Assembly (NCBI GenBank): GCA_937948705.1 | Contig: CALECF010000077.1 | Span: forward strand, 1 to 41,570 | Length of the DNA stretch: 41,570 nucleotides | Origin: an uncultured Anaerosolibacter sp. | GTDB lineage: Bacteria; Bacillota_A; Clostridia; Peptostreptococcales; Thermotaleaceae | Direction of reading: 5' to 3' | Shown here: positions 9,401-14,949 of the stretch, piece by piece | Position numbering within the stretch: position 1 is the stretch's first letter | Layout: the number at the start of each line of letters is the position of its first letter | Translations under genes and position numbers: made by a program | The notes under the pieces: model-generated | Database searches by the model: none | The model's input: only the letters and a program-made list of their open reading frames with translations | What the model was told of the DNA's origin: nothing

Positions 9401-9560
9401 ACCTTTTGCCTCCTTGTTTTCCATGGTGCCCCTAAATCTCATGGACTGGGCAGCTATTCTGCTATCTACAACAGTCTTGAGTAGAATCGATGATTTCTTC
9501 AAGGATGTGCTCTATGTAGCTCGATTAAGAAAACAGCCATCCTTTGGTGTTGCGGAATAA
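6447..9560 (+). CDS. P2A (Ca2+-type) P-type ATPase with N-terminal HMA-like domain
   Basis: A 1037-aa cation pump. ATG with AGGAGG 6 bases upstream. Residues about 10-70 form a Cys-free HMA-like domain (IPGKMRIKLDGLK, ANCYTGNALIHY) shared with the two divergent ATPases; about 140-205 is the cation-ATPase N-terminal domain. Motifs: TGES (306-309), IPEGL in M4 (E424), DKTGTLT (D466), GDGVND (773-778), SGNFAEV in M5 (N840, E843) and NLVTEG in M6 (N868, T871, E872). These correspond to SERCA E309, N768, E771, N796, T799 and D800, the last being Glu here. The pattern supports Ca2+ (or Mn2+) export, YloB/SERCA type. The HMA-like fusion is unusual for this class. It diverges from the minus-strand pump operon through a 213-bp gap. 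Confidence 0.9.
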   Translation: MGDNFSLNHSIVEYTLNIPGKMRIKLDGLKNNKARCAHFMDALTTVPGIHLVSANCYTGNALIHYDVTRISGHEVVTRISQLSESNTTEKKGGKVIRPNFQFKKTLSMDEFKKNKTLLSDEYYHYHLQNMLPYVHQVKEHTPWHGLTLDDVRERLHANTLAGLTEEEATVRLATYGLNAFQNKKQRSLFSMFFNQFNSFIIKLLLGASGLSFALGQVADAATILVIIALEAALGVWQEYKAEKSLDSLKEMSSPIAHVLRQGATLAVPASQLVPGDVILLEAGDQIPADARIIEGYRLAIIESTLTGESYAVQKHTIDPLDTNLPLGDRSNMLYMGTSVVKGKGKAIVVSTGMDTEMGKIASMLNDVHEEKTPLQKDLDKLAKVISIGCIGVCGVITLGGILGGHPLLEMLNTGVSLAVGAIPEGLTTVLTISLAFGVQRMAKKNAIVKTLPAVETLSCTKVICTDKTGTLTKNEMTVQEIATFDKHIRVTGEGYNDHGNFFLNNTQMEIARHEDVQWLLTTGALCNNAEIHEIENGEYSIKGDPTEAALLIAVAKSGISLSDFSCYKKEHEIPFDSETKRMSAVCSDGDGDYYTYAKGALDTVIEKCTHIMIDNIVQPLETSHIEEMIKKNEEMASKGLRVLAFAYHPLKEKPTTFDHPYLEENLILLGLMGMMDPPRAEVEDAIKKCHQAGIKVAMVTGDHKKTATAIGEAIHLLTHEGIVLSGEELDAMQEQELTDIIDRVQIFARTSPQQKLRIVKAFKRKGYIVAMTGDGVNDAPAVKEAHVGIAMGRTGTDVTKEASSIVLTDDNFTTIVKAIEEGRTINRNIKKFMKYVLSGNFAEVLAIFATAVTGMPVPLIPSQILMINLVTEGIPALSLGLDPPEKDIMMEPPRDASKSIFDRKLKRRIVTRGIATGLTTLGLFGGTLFLTGNLAKARTMAYANIVSCQMLHAFECSSMAITRNKYLMPAIMVSTGLMLTSIYLPPFASLFSMVPLNLMDWAAILLSTTVLSRIDDFFKDVLYVARLRKQPSFGVAE

Positions 9561-9591
9561 ATGAAGGACAGCGATACCCGCTGTCCTTCAT
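9561..9591. terminator. Bidirectional terminator after Ca2+-type ATPase
   Basis: A perfect 13-bp stem (9561-9573 with 9579-9591) and a 5-base loop lie between the ATPase stop and the stop codon of the convergent gene. The flanking T tract is short on both strands. Confidence 0.7.
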
Positions 9592-9840
9592 TTATTCACC
9601 ACATCGTTTGATGACTTCTTCCATCTTTTCCATGATATCGTCATATCCATTTTCCCCATGGGGAATCAAGCAAAAGCTGCAATCTTTGATATTCTCTGAG
9701 TATTTAAAATTTCCACCACAATCCTTTTTTAATAGGTACAATGGGCAATAACAGAAGAGACAGTTGAATTTGCTATCATCCGCCACCTTATGACATGGAA
9801 AATACTCACAGGCTCTATTCTGATTAAATCGATAAGACAT
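9592..9840 (-). CDS. Cysteine-rich small metal-binding protein (82 aa)
   Basis: Contains CEYFPCHK, NCLFCYCPLY, DCGG and DCSFCLIPHG, ten cysteines in all. The arrangement matches the zf-like cysteine-rich small domain family (PF04071 type), likely binding zinc or an iron-sulfur cluster. The function of the family is not established. SD GGGAG lies 7 bases before the ATG. It follows the methyltransferase gene by 23 bases and is probably cotranscribed with it. Confidence 0.8.
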   Translation of the reverse strand: MSYRFNQNRACEYFPCHKVADDSKFNCLFCYCPLYLLKKDCGGNFKYSENIKDCSFCLIPHGENGYDDIMEKMEEVIKRCGE

Positions 9841-9863
9841 CCTTATGCTCCCTCATTTCTTTG

Positions 9864-10595
9864 TTATTTTATTGCCCTTACCACTGTTGCATAGGCATCT
9901 GAAGTATAAGGTACATTCCCAAATCCACCATAAAATTCAGCCTTCTGAAATCCAGCCTTTTTTATCATGACTTCCAAATCATCCTTCTTTAGGGCTAGTA
10001 ACGGAATAGAATTATGATACGTATGGTTCTCTGTACCACGGCAAATTCTTAGTTCCGTATCAAAATCTACTTTTCCTATATCACTTCTATAGACGTACTT
10101 CCGGACAAATGTAACCCCTTCTTCTTTGCGCTCAATGGTAGGTAAATGGTCAATATTGTATTTAATAATTCTATCATAGTTTATGGTTTGAATCACCATT
10201 TGTCCTCCTTCATGGAGCATGTTAAAAATATCCTGAATCAGGTTTGATATGGTGTCCCTATCCTCTAAGTGGACGATGGAATTTCCAATACAAAAGATTA
10301 ACCCATAGGTACTTCCCTGTAGTTGTTCTTTAATCTTTGACATATCTCCTTGCATAAAGTGAACATTTAGGTTTTGAGCCTTTTCATTTCCTTGTTGAAT
10401 CATCTTTTCATCTAAATCCACGGCATCCACATGATGTCCTGCCCTCGCCAAGGCGATGCTGTAATTTCCTGTACCGCATGCGATATCCAGTATTTGGGAT
10501 GCTGGTTTCAAATCCTTTGCTAAAAATTGTAAGGTCTCTCCACCCATTGGAAAAACAATATCGTACACACCACTTAACGCTTCATAAAAATCCAT
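9864..10595 (-). CDS. Class I SAM-dependent methyltransferase
   Basis: A 243-aa cytoplasmic enzyme. Motif I ILDIACGTGNYSIALA (about 35-50), motif II VDAVDLDEKMI and the post-motif segment GLIFCIGNSIVHL mark a Rossmann-fold methyltransferase that takes methyl groups from S-adenosylmethionine. The acceptor is unknown; related proteins act on small molecules. Start set at ATG 10595 (GGGAGG 7 bases upstream) rather than the GTG one codon earlier. First gene of a two-gene unit with the Cys-rich protein. Confidence 0.85.
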   Translation of the reverse strand: MDFYEALSGVYDIVFPMGGETLQFLAKDLKPASQILDIACGTGNYSIALARAGHHVDAVDLDEKMIQQGNEKAQNLNVHFMQGDMSKIKEQLQGSTYGLIFCIGNSIVHLEDRDTISNLIQDIFNMLHEGGQMVIQTINYDRIIKYNIDHLPTIERKEEGVTFVRKYVYRSDIGKVDFDTELRICRGTENHTYHNSIPLLALKKDDLEVMIKKAGFQKAEFYGGFGNVPYTSDAYATVVRAIK

Positions 10596-10713
10596 CACGA
10601 TTCCTCCCTTACATCTATCACAATAGTAATTCTATCTTGCTTTACTTTTTCCTTTCGAAAAAAATTAATGTGTTGTTTATTTAAGATTGCCCCACTGAAT
10701 AATAGATTCATTG

Positions 10714-10719
10714 TATAAT
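10714..10719 (+). promoter_or_regulatory. Putative -10 box (TATAAT) for the YetF-family gene
   Basis: A consensus TATAAT lies 63 bp before the chosen ATG. No good -35 at 17 bp was found, so confidence is modest. Confidence 0.4.
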
Positions 10720-10782
10720 GCCTTTTTATTCAACAAATCCTATAAAGAGAAACTAGTAGTTTTCTTGAAGGAGACGTTCCCT

Positions 10783-11487
10783 ATGAATGAATACCTAGTG
10801 ATTTTTTTTCGCATTATATCCATTATGCTTCTACTGCTTTTCACAACACTGCTTATTATGGGCAAGAGACCCATTGGGGAACTGCCCGTATTTGATTTTC
10901 TTTCGATTGTTGTCATGGGTGCCATCGTAGGGGCCGACATCGCAGATCCCAAAATCAAACACATGCCTACTGCTTTTGCAGTGATTGTTCTGGCTCTTTT
11001 TCAAAGGCTCATCAGCTATCTGATCATTAAGCATCGTAAAGTAAGAAAAGTTGTCACCTTTGAGCCCACCATCGTTGCCCAAGATGGACAATTTGTTCAC
11101 CATAATTTGAAGAAAATAAACTATTCTGTGGAAGAAGTCCTCATGTTCCTTCGAGAAAAAGATGTCTTCGATGTGAGTAAGGTAAAGTATGCCATCATTG
11201 AGGCCAGTGGTAATTTATCCGTCTTAAAAAAGGCTGCCTATGAAACCACGACAAAGTTAGATATGAACCTAACGATTGAAGAAGGTAGCCTTCCAGTAAC
11301 AATCATACTCGAAGGACAATTACAACAAAAAAACATTGCCAGAATTCATCAGACAGAAAAATCTGTCCTCAGCACCTTAAAACAACAAGGCTATGCCGAC
11401 ATCAGTAAAATTTTCTTCGCTTCTATGGATCGGCAGGGTATGATAAGTATCTCTCCCTATGACTTGGAGGCTGATACCATTGAATAA
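10783..11487 (+). CDS. YetF/DUF421-family membrane protein
   Basis: 234 aa. Start at ATG 10783 because GGAG lies 9 bases upstream; longer in-frame starts lack an SD. Residues 1-80 hold three likely membrane helices with the family signature MGKRPIGELPVFDFLSIVVMG (given in part). The rest is the cytoplasmic YetF-type domain, with FEPTIVAQDGQFVHHNLKK and a second copy-like segment near the C-terminus. The biochemical role of the family is not settled. It is followed by the asparaginase genes after 25 bp and may be cotranscribed with them. Confidence 0.85.
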   Translation: MNEYLVIFFRIISIMLLLLFTTLLIMGKRPIGELPVFDFLSIVVMGAIVGADIADPKIKHMPTAFAVIVLALFQRLISYLIIKHRKVRKVVTFEPTIVAQDGQFVHHNLKKINYSVEEVLMFLREKDVFDVSKVKYAIIEASGNLSVLKKAAYETTTKLDMNLTIEEGSLPVTIILEGQLQQKNIARIHQTEKSVLSTLKQQGYADISKIFFASMDRQGMISISPYDLEADTIE

Positions 11488-11512
11488 TTTATTCTATATG
11501 GAGAGGTGAACT

Positions 11513-12586
11513 ATGGATTCATTAGTTGTATTAACAAGATCCCATCGTATCGAGAGTATCCACAGGGGCAAAATATGCGTTTCAGATCCATCGGGGCGTA
11601 TCGTATCCCATATTGGAGATCCACAGGGAAAGGTCTATATGCGATCTTCTGCAAAACCCTTTCAAGCCATTGCCCTGGTGGCATCGGGATCTATAGAAAA
11701 GTATGGTTTGACCATGGAAGAGATTGCAATCATCTGTTCCTCCCACAGCGGTGAGGATGATCACCGCAATACCGTGGCCGCCATTCTTCATAAAATTGGT
11801 CTCACGGAAGATGCATTACAATGTGGCGCATGTAATCCTTACAACGAAGAAATGAATGCTTTATTGATACAAAAAAAAGAAAAGCCTACATCCCTTTATA
11901 ATTGTTGTTCCGGTAAGCATGCAGGTATGTTGGCTCTTTGTAGGTATCATCATTATTCCATAGAGAATTATACAGAACCTGATCATCCCGTTCAGCAGCT
12001 GATCCTACAAGTTGTGGCTGAATTGTTGGGTGAAAAGGCAGACCAGATCACCCTAGGCACTGATGGGTGCGGCGTACCAAGTTTCATGCTCTCCATGGAA
12101 CAGGGAGCCACCTTATATGCCCGTTTGGCAGCAGGAACCAATATACAAGATCCCTATGCCCATGCCTTAGAGCAAATTAAAACTGCCATGCTGTCCTACC
12201 CTATTATGATCAGCGGTGATCATGAGTTCTGCACAGAACTGATGGTCCATACCCAAGGCAAGGTCATTGGGAAAGTAGGTGGTGAAGGTATCTATTGTAT
12301 CGCTGTTCCCGAAATGAATTTAGGTATGATGATCAAAGTAGAGGATGGTAATGAAAGGGCACTCTATCCTATCTCCATTCATTTACTCCGGCAGTTAGGT
12401 ATTTTGAATTGTAAGCTTCCTGAGGGATTGCGGCGTTGGGCATATCCTCCTGTCAAAGATCATAAGGGTAAAATCGTGGGGTATACCCTTCCGGCTTTCG
12501 ATCTCCATGGCAAAGAACTGCCTAGAATAGATATTGGTGAAGAATTTTCATACAGAGGAGAATATATATGGAACCATTGGCAGTAG
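11513..12586 (+). CDS. L-asparaginase II family protein, first copy
   Basis: 357 aa, Asparaginase_II (PF06089) family, which is unrelated to the classical type I/II bacterial enzymes and hydrolyses L-asparagine to aspartate and ammonia. Family features: MRSSAKPFQAIALV (near 44-57), ICSSHSGEDDHRN (near 74-86), CCSGKHAGMLALC, DGCGVPSF and MISGDHEFCTELM. No signal peptide, so cytoplasmic. SD GGAGAGG precedes the ATG. The stop overlaps the start of a second copy by 19 bases, so the two are translationally coupled. Confidence 0.85.
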   Translation: MDSLVVLTRSHRIESIHRGKICVSDPSGRIVSHIGDPQGKVYMRSSAKPFQAIALVASGSIEKYGLTMEEIAIICSSHSGEDDHRNTVAAILHKIGLTEDALQCGACNPYNEEMNALLIQKKEKPTSLYNCCSGKHAGMLALCRYHHYSIENYTEPDHPVQQLILQVVAELLGEKADQITLGTDGCGVPSFMLSMEQGATLYARLAAGTNIQDPYAHALEQIKTAMLSYPIMISGDHEFCTELMVHTQGKVIGKVGGEGIYCIAVPEMNLGMMIKVEDGNERALYPISIHLLRQLGILNCKLPEGLRRWAYPPVKDHKGKIVGYTLPAFDLHGKELPRIDIGEEFSYRGEYIWNHWQ

Positions 12587-13620
12587 CTACAAGGAACGAT
12601 TATATTGAGAGCATCCACTATGGTTATATCACCATTGTAGACGCTTCTGGGAAAATTTTATATAGCCTTGGAAATCCCAAAACCAAAATCTATTTTCGTT
12701 CTTCTGCGAAACCTATTCAAGCCATCCCCTTGCTGCAATCAGGCGCTGCAGAAGCCTTTGGCTTCTCCTTACAGGAAATAGCGTTGGTATGTGCATCCCA
12801 TAGTGGTCAAAACTATCACCAACAAGCTACCACAGATATACTGCGTCGCCTTAATCTAGAACCTAAACATCTCCACTGTGGTATCATGATCCCCTATAAC
12901 GAAGAGGAACATCAAAGAATAGTAAGAGATCATACTGTCCCTACCGTTCTTCACTGCAGTTGTTCCGGGAAACATGCTGGCATACTGGCTTTATCAAAAT
13001 ACAGAGGATATGCCATCGATCACTATGAAGATTTTTCCCATCCAGTCCAAGGAGAGATTTTGGAGGCTATTGCCTACTTTGCCGATGAATCAGCTGATTC
13101 TATTCCTAGGGGAAAGGATGGCTGTGGTATTCCCATCTACCTTCTGCCCATGGATAAAATAGCATTGACCTACGCCAATCTGATCCAATGGAGCAAGGAC
13201 TCCCAACATAGGTATCATCGTGCCTGCAAAACTGTGGTAAATGCCATGACTCAATTTCCCGAAATGGTCAGTGGGGACCATGAGTTTTGTACGGAGCTCA
13301 TGCAGAACACTGGCAATAAGATCATTGGAAAGGTAGGCTCCGAAGCCGTATATTGCCTAGGCATTCAAAATGGCAGTTTAGGTGTTTGCATAAAGATTGT
13401 GGATGGAAATGAACGAGCTATCTATCCAGTTGTTATTGAAGTATTAAAGTCCCTAGGTATTCTCAATGACAAAGAGCTTGCTATGTTGAAAGAGTGGCAT
13501 CGCCCTCTATTAAAAAATAACCTAGACGAAGTCATTGGCGAAATCGTTCCCGTGTTTGACCTTAACAAGCCTAGGGCGAACCCCTATCTTCTCGGCGAAA
13601 AGATCCGCAATCTATCATAA
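12568..13620 (+). CDS. L-asparaginase II family protein, second copy
   Basis: 350 aa and clearly a paralogue of the preceding gene. It has matching blocks FRSSAKPIQAIPLL, VCASHSGQNYHQQ, CSCSGKHAGILALS, KDGCGIPIYLLPM and MVSGDHEFCTELM in the same order. The catalytic-region Ser/His/Lys/Asp positions are conserved in both copies, so both may be active or they may form a hetero-oligomer. Start ATG 12568 has AGAGGAG upstream, inside the end of the first gene. Confidence 0.85.
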   Translation: MEPLAVATRNDYIESIHYGYITIVDASGKILYSLGNPKTKIYFRSSAKPIQAIPLLQSGAAEAFGFSLQEIALVCASHSGQNYHQQATTDILRRLNLEPKHLHCGIMIPYNEEEHQRIVRDHTVPTVLHCSCSGKHAGILALSKYRGYAIDHYEDFSHPVQGEILEAIAYFADESADSIPRGKDGCGIPIYLLPMDKIALTYANLIQWSKDSQHRYHRACKTVVNAMTQFPEMVSGDHEFCTELMQNTGNKIIGKVGSEAVYCLGIQNGSLGVCIKIVDGNERAIYPVVIEVLKSLGILNDKELAMLKEWHRPLLKNNLDEVIGEIVPVFDLNKPRANPYLLGEKIRNLS

Positions 13621-13742
13621 CATCCTCTTTTTTGAAATGATCTTCTTCCTATTTAATCATATGAGAATATAAAATGAAACCTCGAACAAGTTATCTTCCT
13701 TTGGCATATGATGTAGTGAATAAACCCAGAGGAGGTTTTTTT

Positions 13743-14426
13743 ATGCAATATCCCAATCAGCATTGGATGAGTCCCTATTGGCGCACCTGGTATGGCAGTG
13801 AAACAACTTATCATAGATCCAATTCGTCCTATCCCATCAATGAATCTAGCAAAGGTTTCTATGACTATTTTGATTTGGAGGACCCTGCCCCCAGCTTTAC
13901 TTTAGAAGCTGTGGTGGAGGGGGAGCCTACAGATGTCAGTCTCTCTGATTATCAAGGAAGATGGGTGATTCTCTTCTTCTATGGCTCTGATTTTACCTAT
14001 GTCTGACCTACAGAACTGGCAGCAGTTGCTGACCGTTCAAAGAAATTTTCTGATTTGAATGCAGTAGTTTTGGCCATAAGCACCGACAGTATTTTTTCAC
14101 ATAAGATCTTCATGGAGACCTCTCCAGCTGGAAGAAAGATCAATTTTCCCATGCTATCGGACCGTACCCATGAAGTATCGAAGGCCTATGGTATTCTAGA
14201 TGAAACCGGCGGCTATGCTTATCGCGCTACCTTTATCGTTGATCCTGAGGGGAAGATTCAAGCCTTCTCTGTAAATCCGCAGCCTGTTGGAAGAAATATT
14301 GATGAGATCTTGAGGATTTTAGCAGGGCTTCAATATACAGAAAAGACAGGCATGGGGGCTCCTTCAGGATGGGTCCCTGGCAATCCAGGCATACCAACAA
14401 GTTGGGAGTACGTGGGGAAATATTAA
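13743..14426 (+). CDS. Peroxiredoxin with predicted selenocysteine (in-frame UGA)
   Basis: Read as 227 aa with TGA at 14004-14006 decoded as selenocysteine (residue 88). The context is FFYGSDFTYV-U-PTEL, and the known family motif is FFYPLDFTFVCPTE, so UGA replaces the peroxidatic cysteine exactly. The frame stays open and family-like on both sides (DPAPSFTLEA before; VLAISTDSIFSHK and ATFIVDPEGKI after). Start ATG 13743 has AGAGGAGG 7 bases upstream. The usual C-terminal resolving-Cys motif VCPAGW reads GAPSGW, and the protein has no cysteine at all, so it would be a 1-Sec peroxiredoxin reducing H2O2 or organic peroxides with an external thiol. A premature stop is the alternative, but the exact position and the downstream hairpin argue against it. 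Confidence 0.88.
14011..14031 (+). promoter_or_regulatory. Candidate bacterial SECIS hairpin after the UGA
   Basis: Starting 4 bases after the UGA, CAGAACUG pairs with CAGUU-CUG (one bulged G) around a GCAG loop (14019-14022). The loop begins with G, as in bacterial SECIS elements, and lies 12 bases from the UGA, near the spacing of E. coli fdhF. The structure was judged by eye. Confidence 0.6.
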
Positions 14427-14430
14427 AAAG

Positions 14431-14470
14431 AGCGTCTCCGACGCTTTCGCTAGGGGAACCTAGTTCCCCT
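14431..14470. other. Two small GC-rich hairpins 3' of the peroxiredoxin gene
   Basis: AGCGTC/GACGCT (14431-14436 with 14440-14445) and AGGGGAA/TTCCCCT (14452-14458 with 14464-14470) lie just after the stop codon. Neither has a U tract. They may stabilise the mRNA end or be part of a repeat; no gene is seen here. Confidence 0.4.
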
Positions 14471-14537
14471 TCGACGGCTGCAAAGAGCCTGATCACCCCT
14501 CTTACTGCGGCATGGGAATCCTTCCCCTGCACCCCTG

Positions 14538-14579
14538 TTTTTATAGTATAGGAAAATATATTTCCCTATACTATAAAAA
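14538..14579. terminator. Long AT-rich inverted repeat, probable bidirectional terminator
   Basis: A perfect 15-bp stem (14538-14552 with 14565-14579) has T runs in the left arm and A runs in the right arm. It follows the peroxiredoxin gene and precedes the promoter of the next ORF, where a transcript end is expected. No separate U tract follows the stem. Confidence 0.5.
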
Positions 14580-14582
14580 ATA

Positions 14583-14612
14583 TTGATAATTCCCTGCCTT
14601 CCATGGTAAAAT
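14583..14612 (+). promoter_or_regulatory. Predicted promoter of the ABC-F leader
   Basis: TTGATA (14583-14588) and TAAAAT (14607-14612) are separated by 18 bp and lie 30 bp before the SD-ATG of the leader ORF. Both boxes differ from the sigma-A consensus by one or two bases. Confidence 0.5.
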
Positions 14613-14642
14613 ATAGAAGAATATATGTAAGGAGGTGCAAGG

Positions 14643-14765
14643 ATGAAAAAGCAACTTTTGGTTAACACAATTTTAGATAAGCTACCCGCTACAAATTCTG
14701 GAATTACATTTATTTTTTCCATTTCAGGGGGGAATCTGTCTAAAATTAAATATTATGTTAACTAA
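14643..14765 (+). CDS. Putative 40-aa leader ORF upstream of ABC-F gene
   Basis: ATG 14643 has a very strong SD (AAGGAGG, 7 bases upstream) and a promoter just before it. The product starts MKKQLLVNTILDKLPA and ends NLSKIKYYVN, matching no family I know. It is followed 41 bases later by two tandem terminator-like hairpins and then the ABC-F gene. The layout fits a regulatory leader whose translation or stalling controls read-through, as known for antibiotic-resistance ABC-F genes in other Firmicutes. It could also be an ordinary small protein. Confidence 0.5.
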   Translation: MKKQLLVNTILDKLPATNSGITFIFSISGGNLSKIKYYVN

Positions 14766-14806
14766 AAGTGAGTACATCATCTTTACCATACTTATACTGT
14801 TTAATC

Positions 14807-14840
14807 AGCCTAGGAAGATGTTACTTGCCTAGGCTTTTTT
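14807..14840 (+). terminator. Leader terminator 1 upstream of ABC-F gene
   Basis: AGCCTAGG (14807-14814) pairs with CCTAGGCT (14828-14835), followed by TTTTT. Inner AAG/CTT can add three pairs. A typical intrinsic terminator placed before the gene rather than after it. Confidence 0.75.
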
Positions 14841-14886
14841 AATATTGGGGATTACCTATGTATTCCTATTCCTGCGCCCTATTTCT

Positions 14887-14925
14887 AGCCTAGGCAGTTA
14901 TTTACTGATCTAGGCTTCATTTTTT
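14887..14925 (+). terminator. Leader terminator 2 upstream of ABC-F gene
   Basis: AGCCTAG (14887-14893) pairs with CTAGGCT (14910-14916), with additional CAGT/ACTG pairing inside, followed by TCATTTTTT. It uses the same CCTAGG arm sequence as terminator 1, so arms of the two hairpins can pair with one another. Confidence 0.65.
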
Positions 14926-14949
14926 GCATGAGAAAAGGAGGATTTTTAA

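Noticed and set aside
13743..14006. Peroxiredoxin as a pseudogene truncated by a stop codon
   Set aside because: The TGA falls precisely at the catalytic cysteine, both flanks are fully conserved in the same frame, and a SECIS-like hairpin follows; selenocysteine explains it better.
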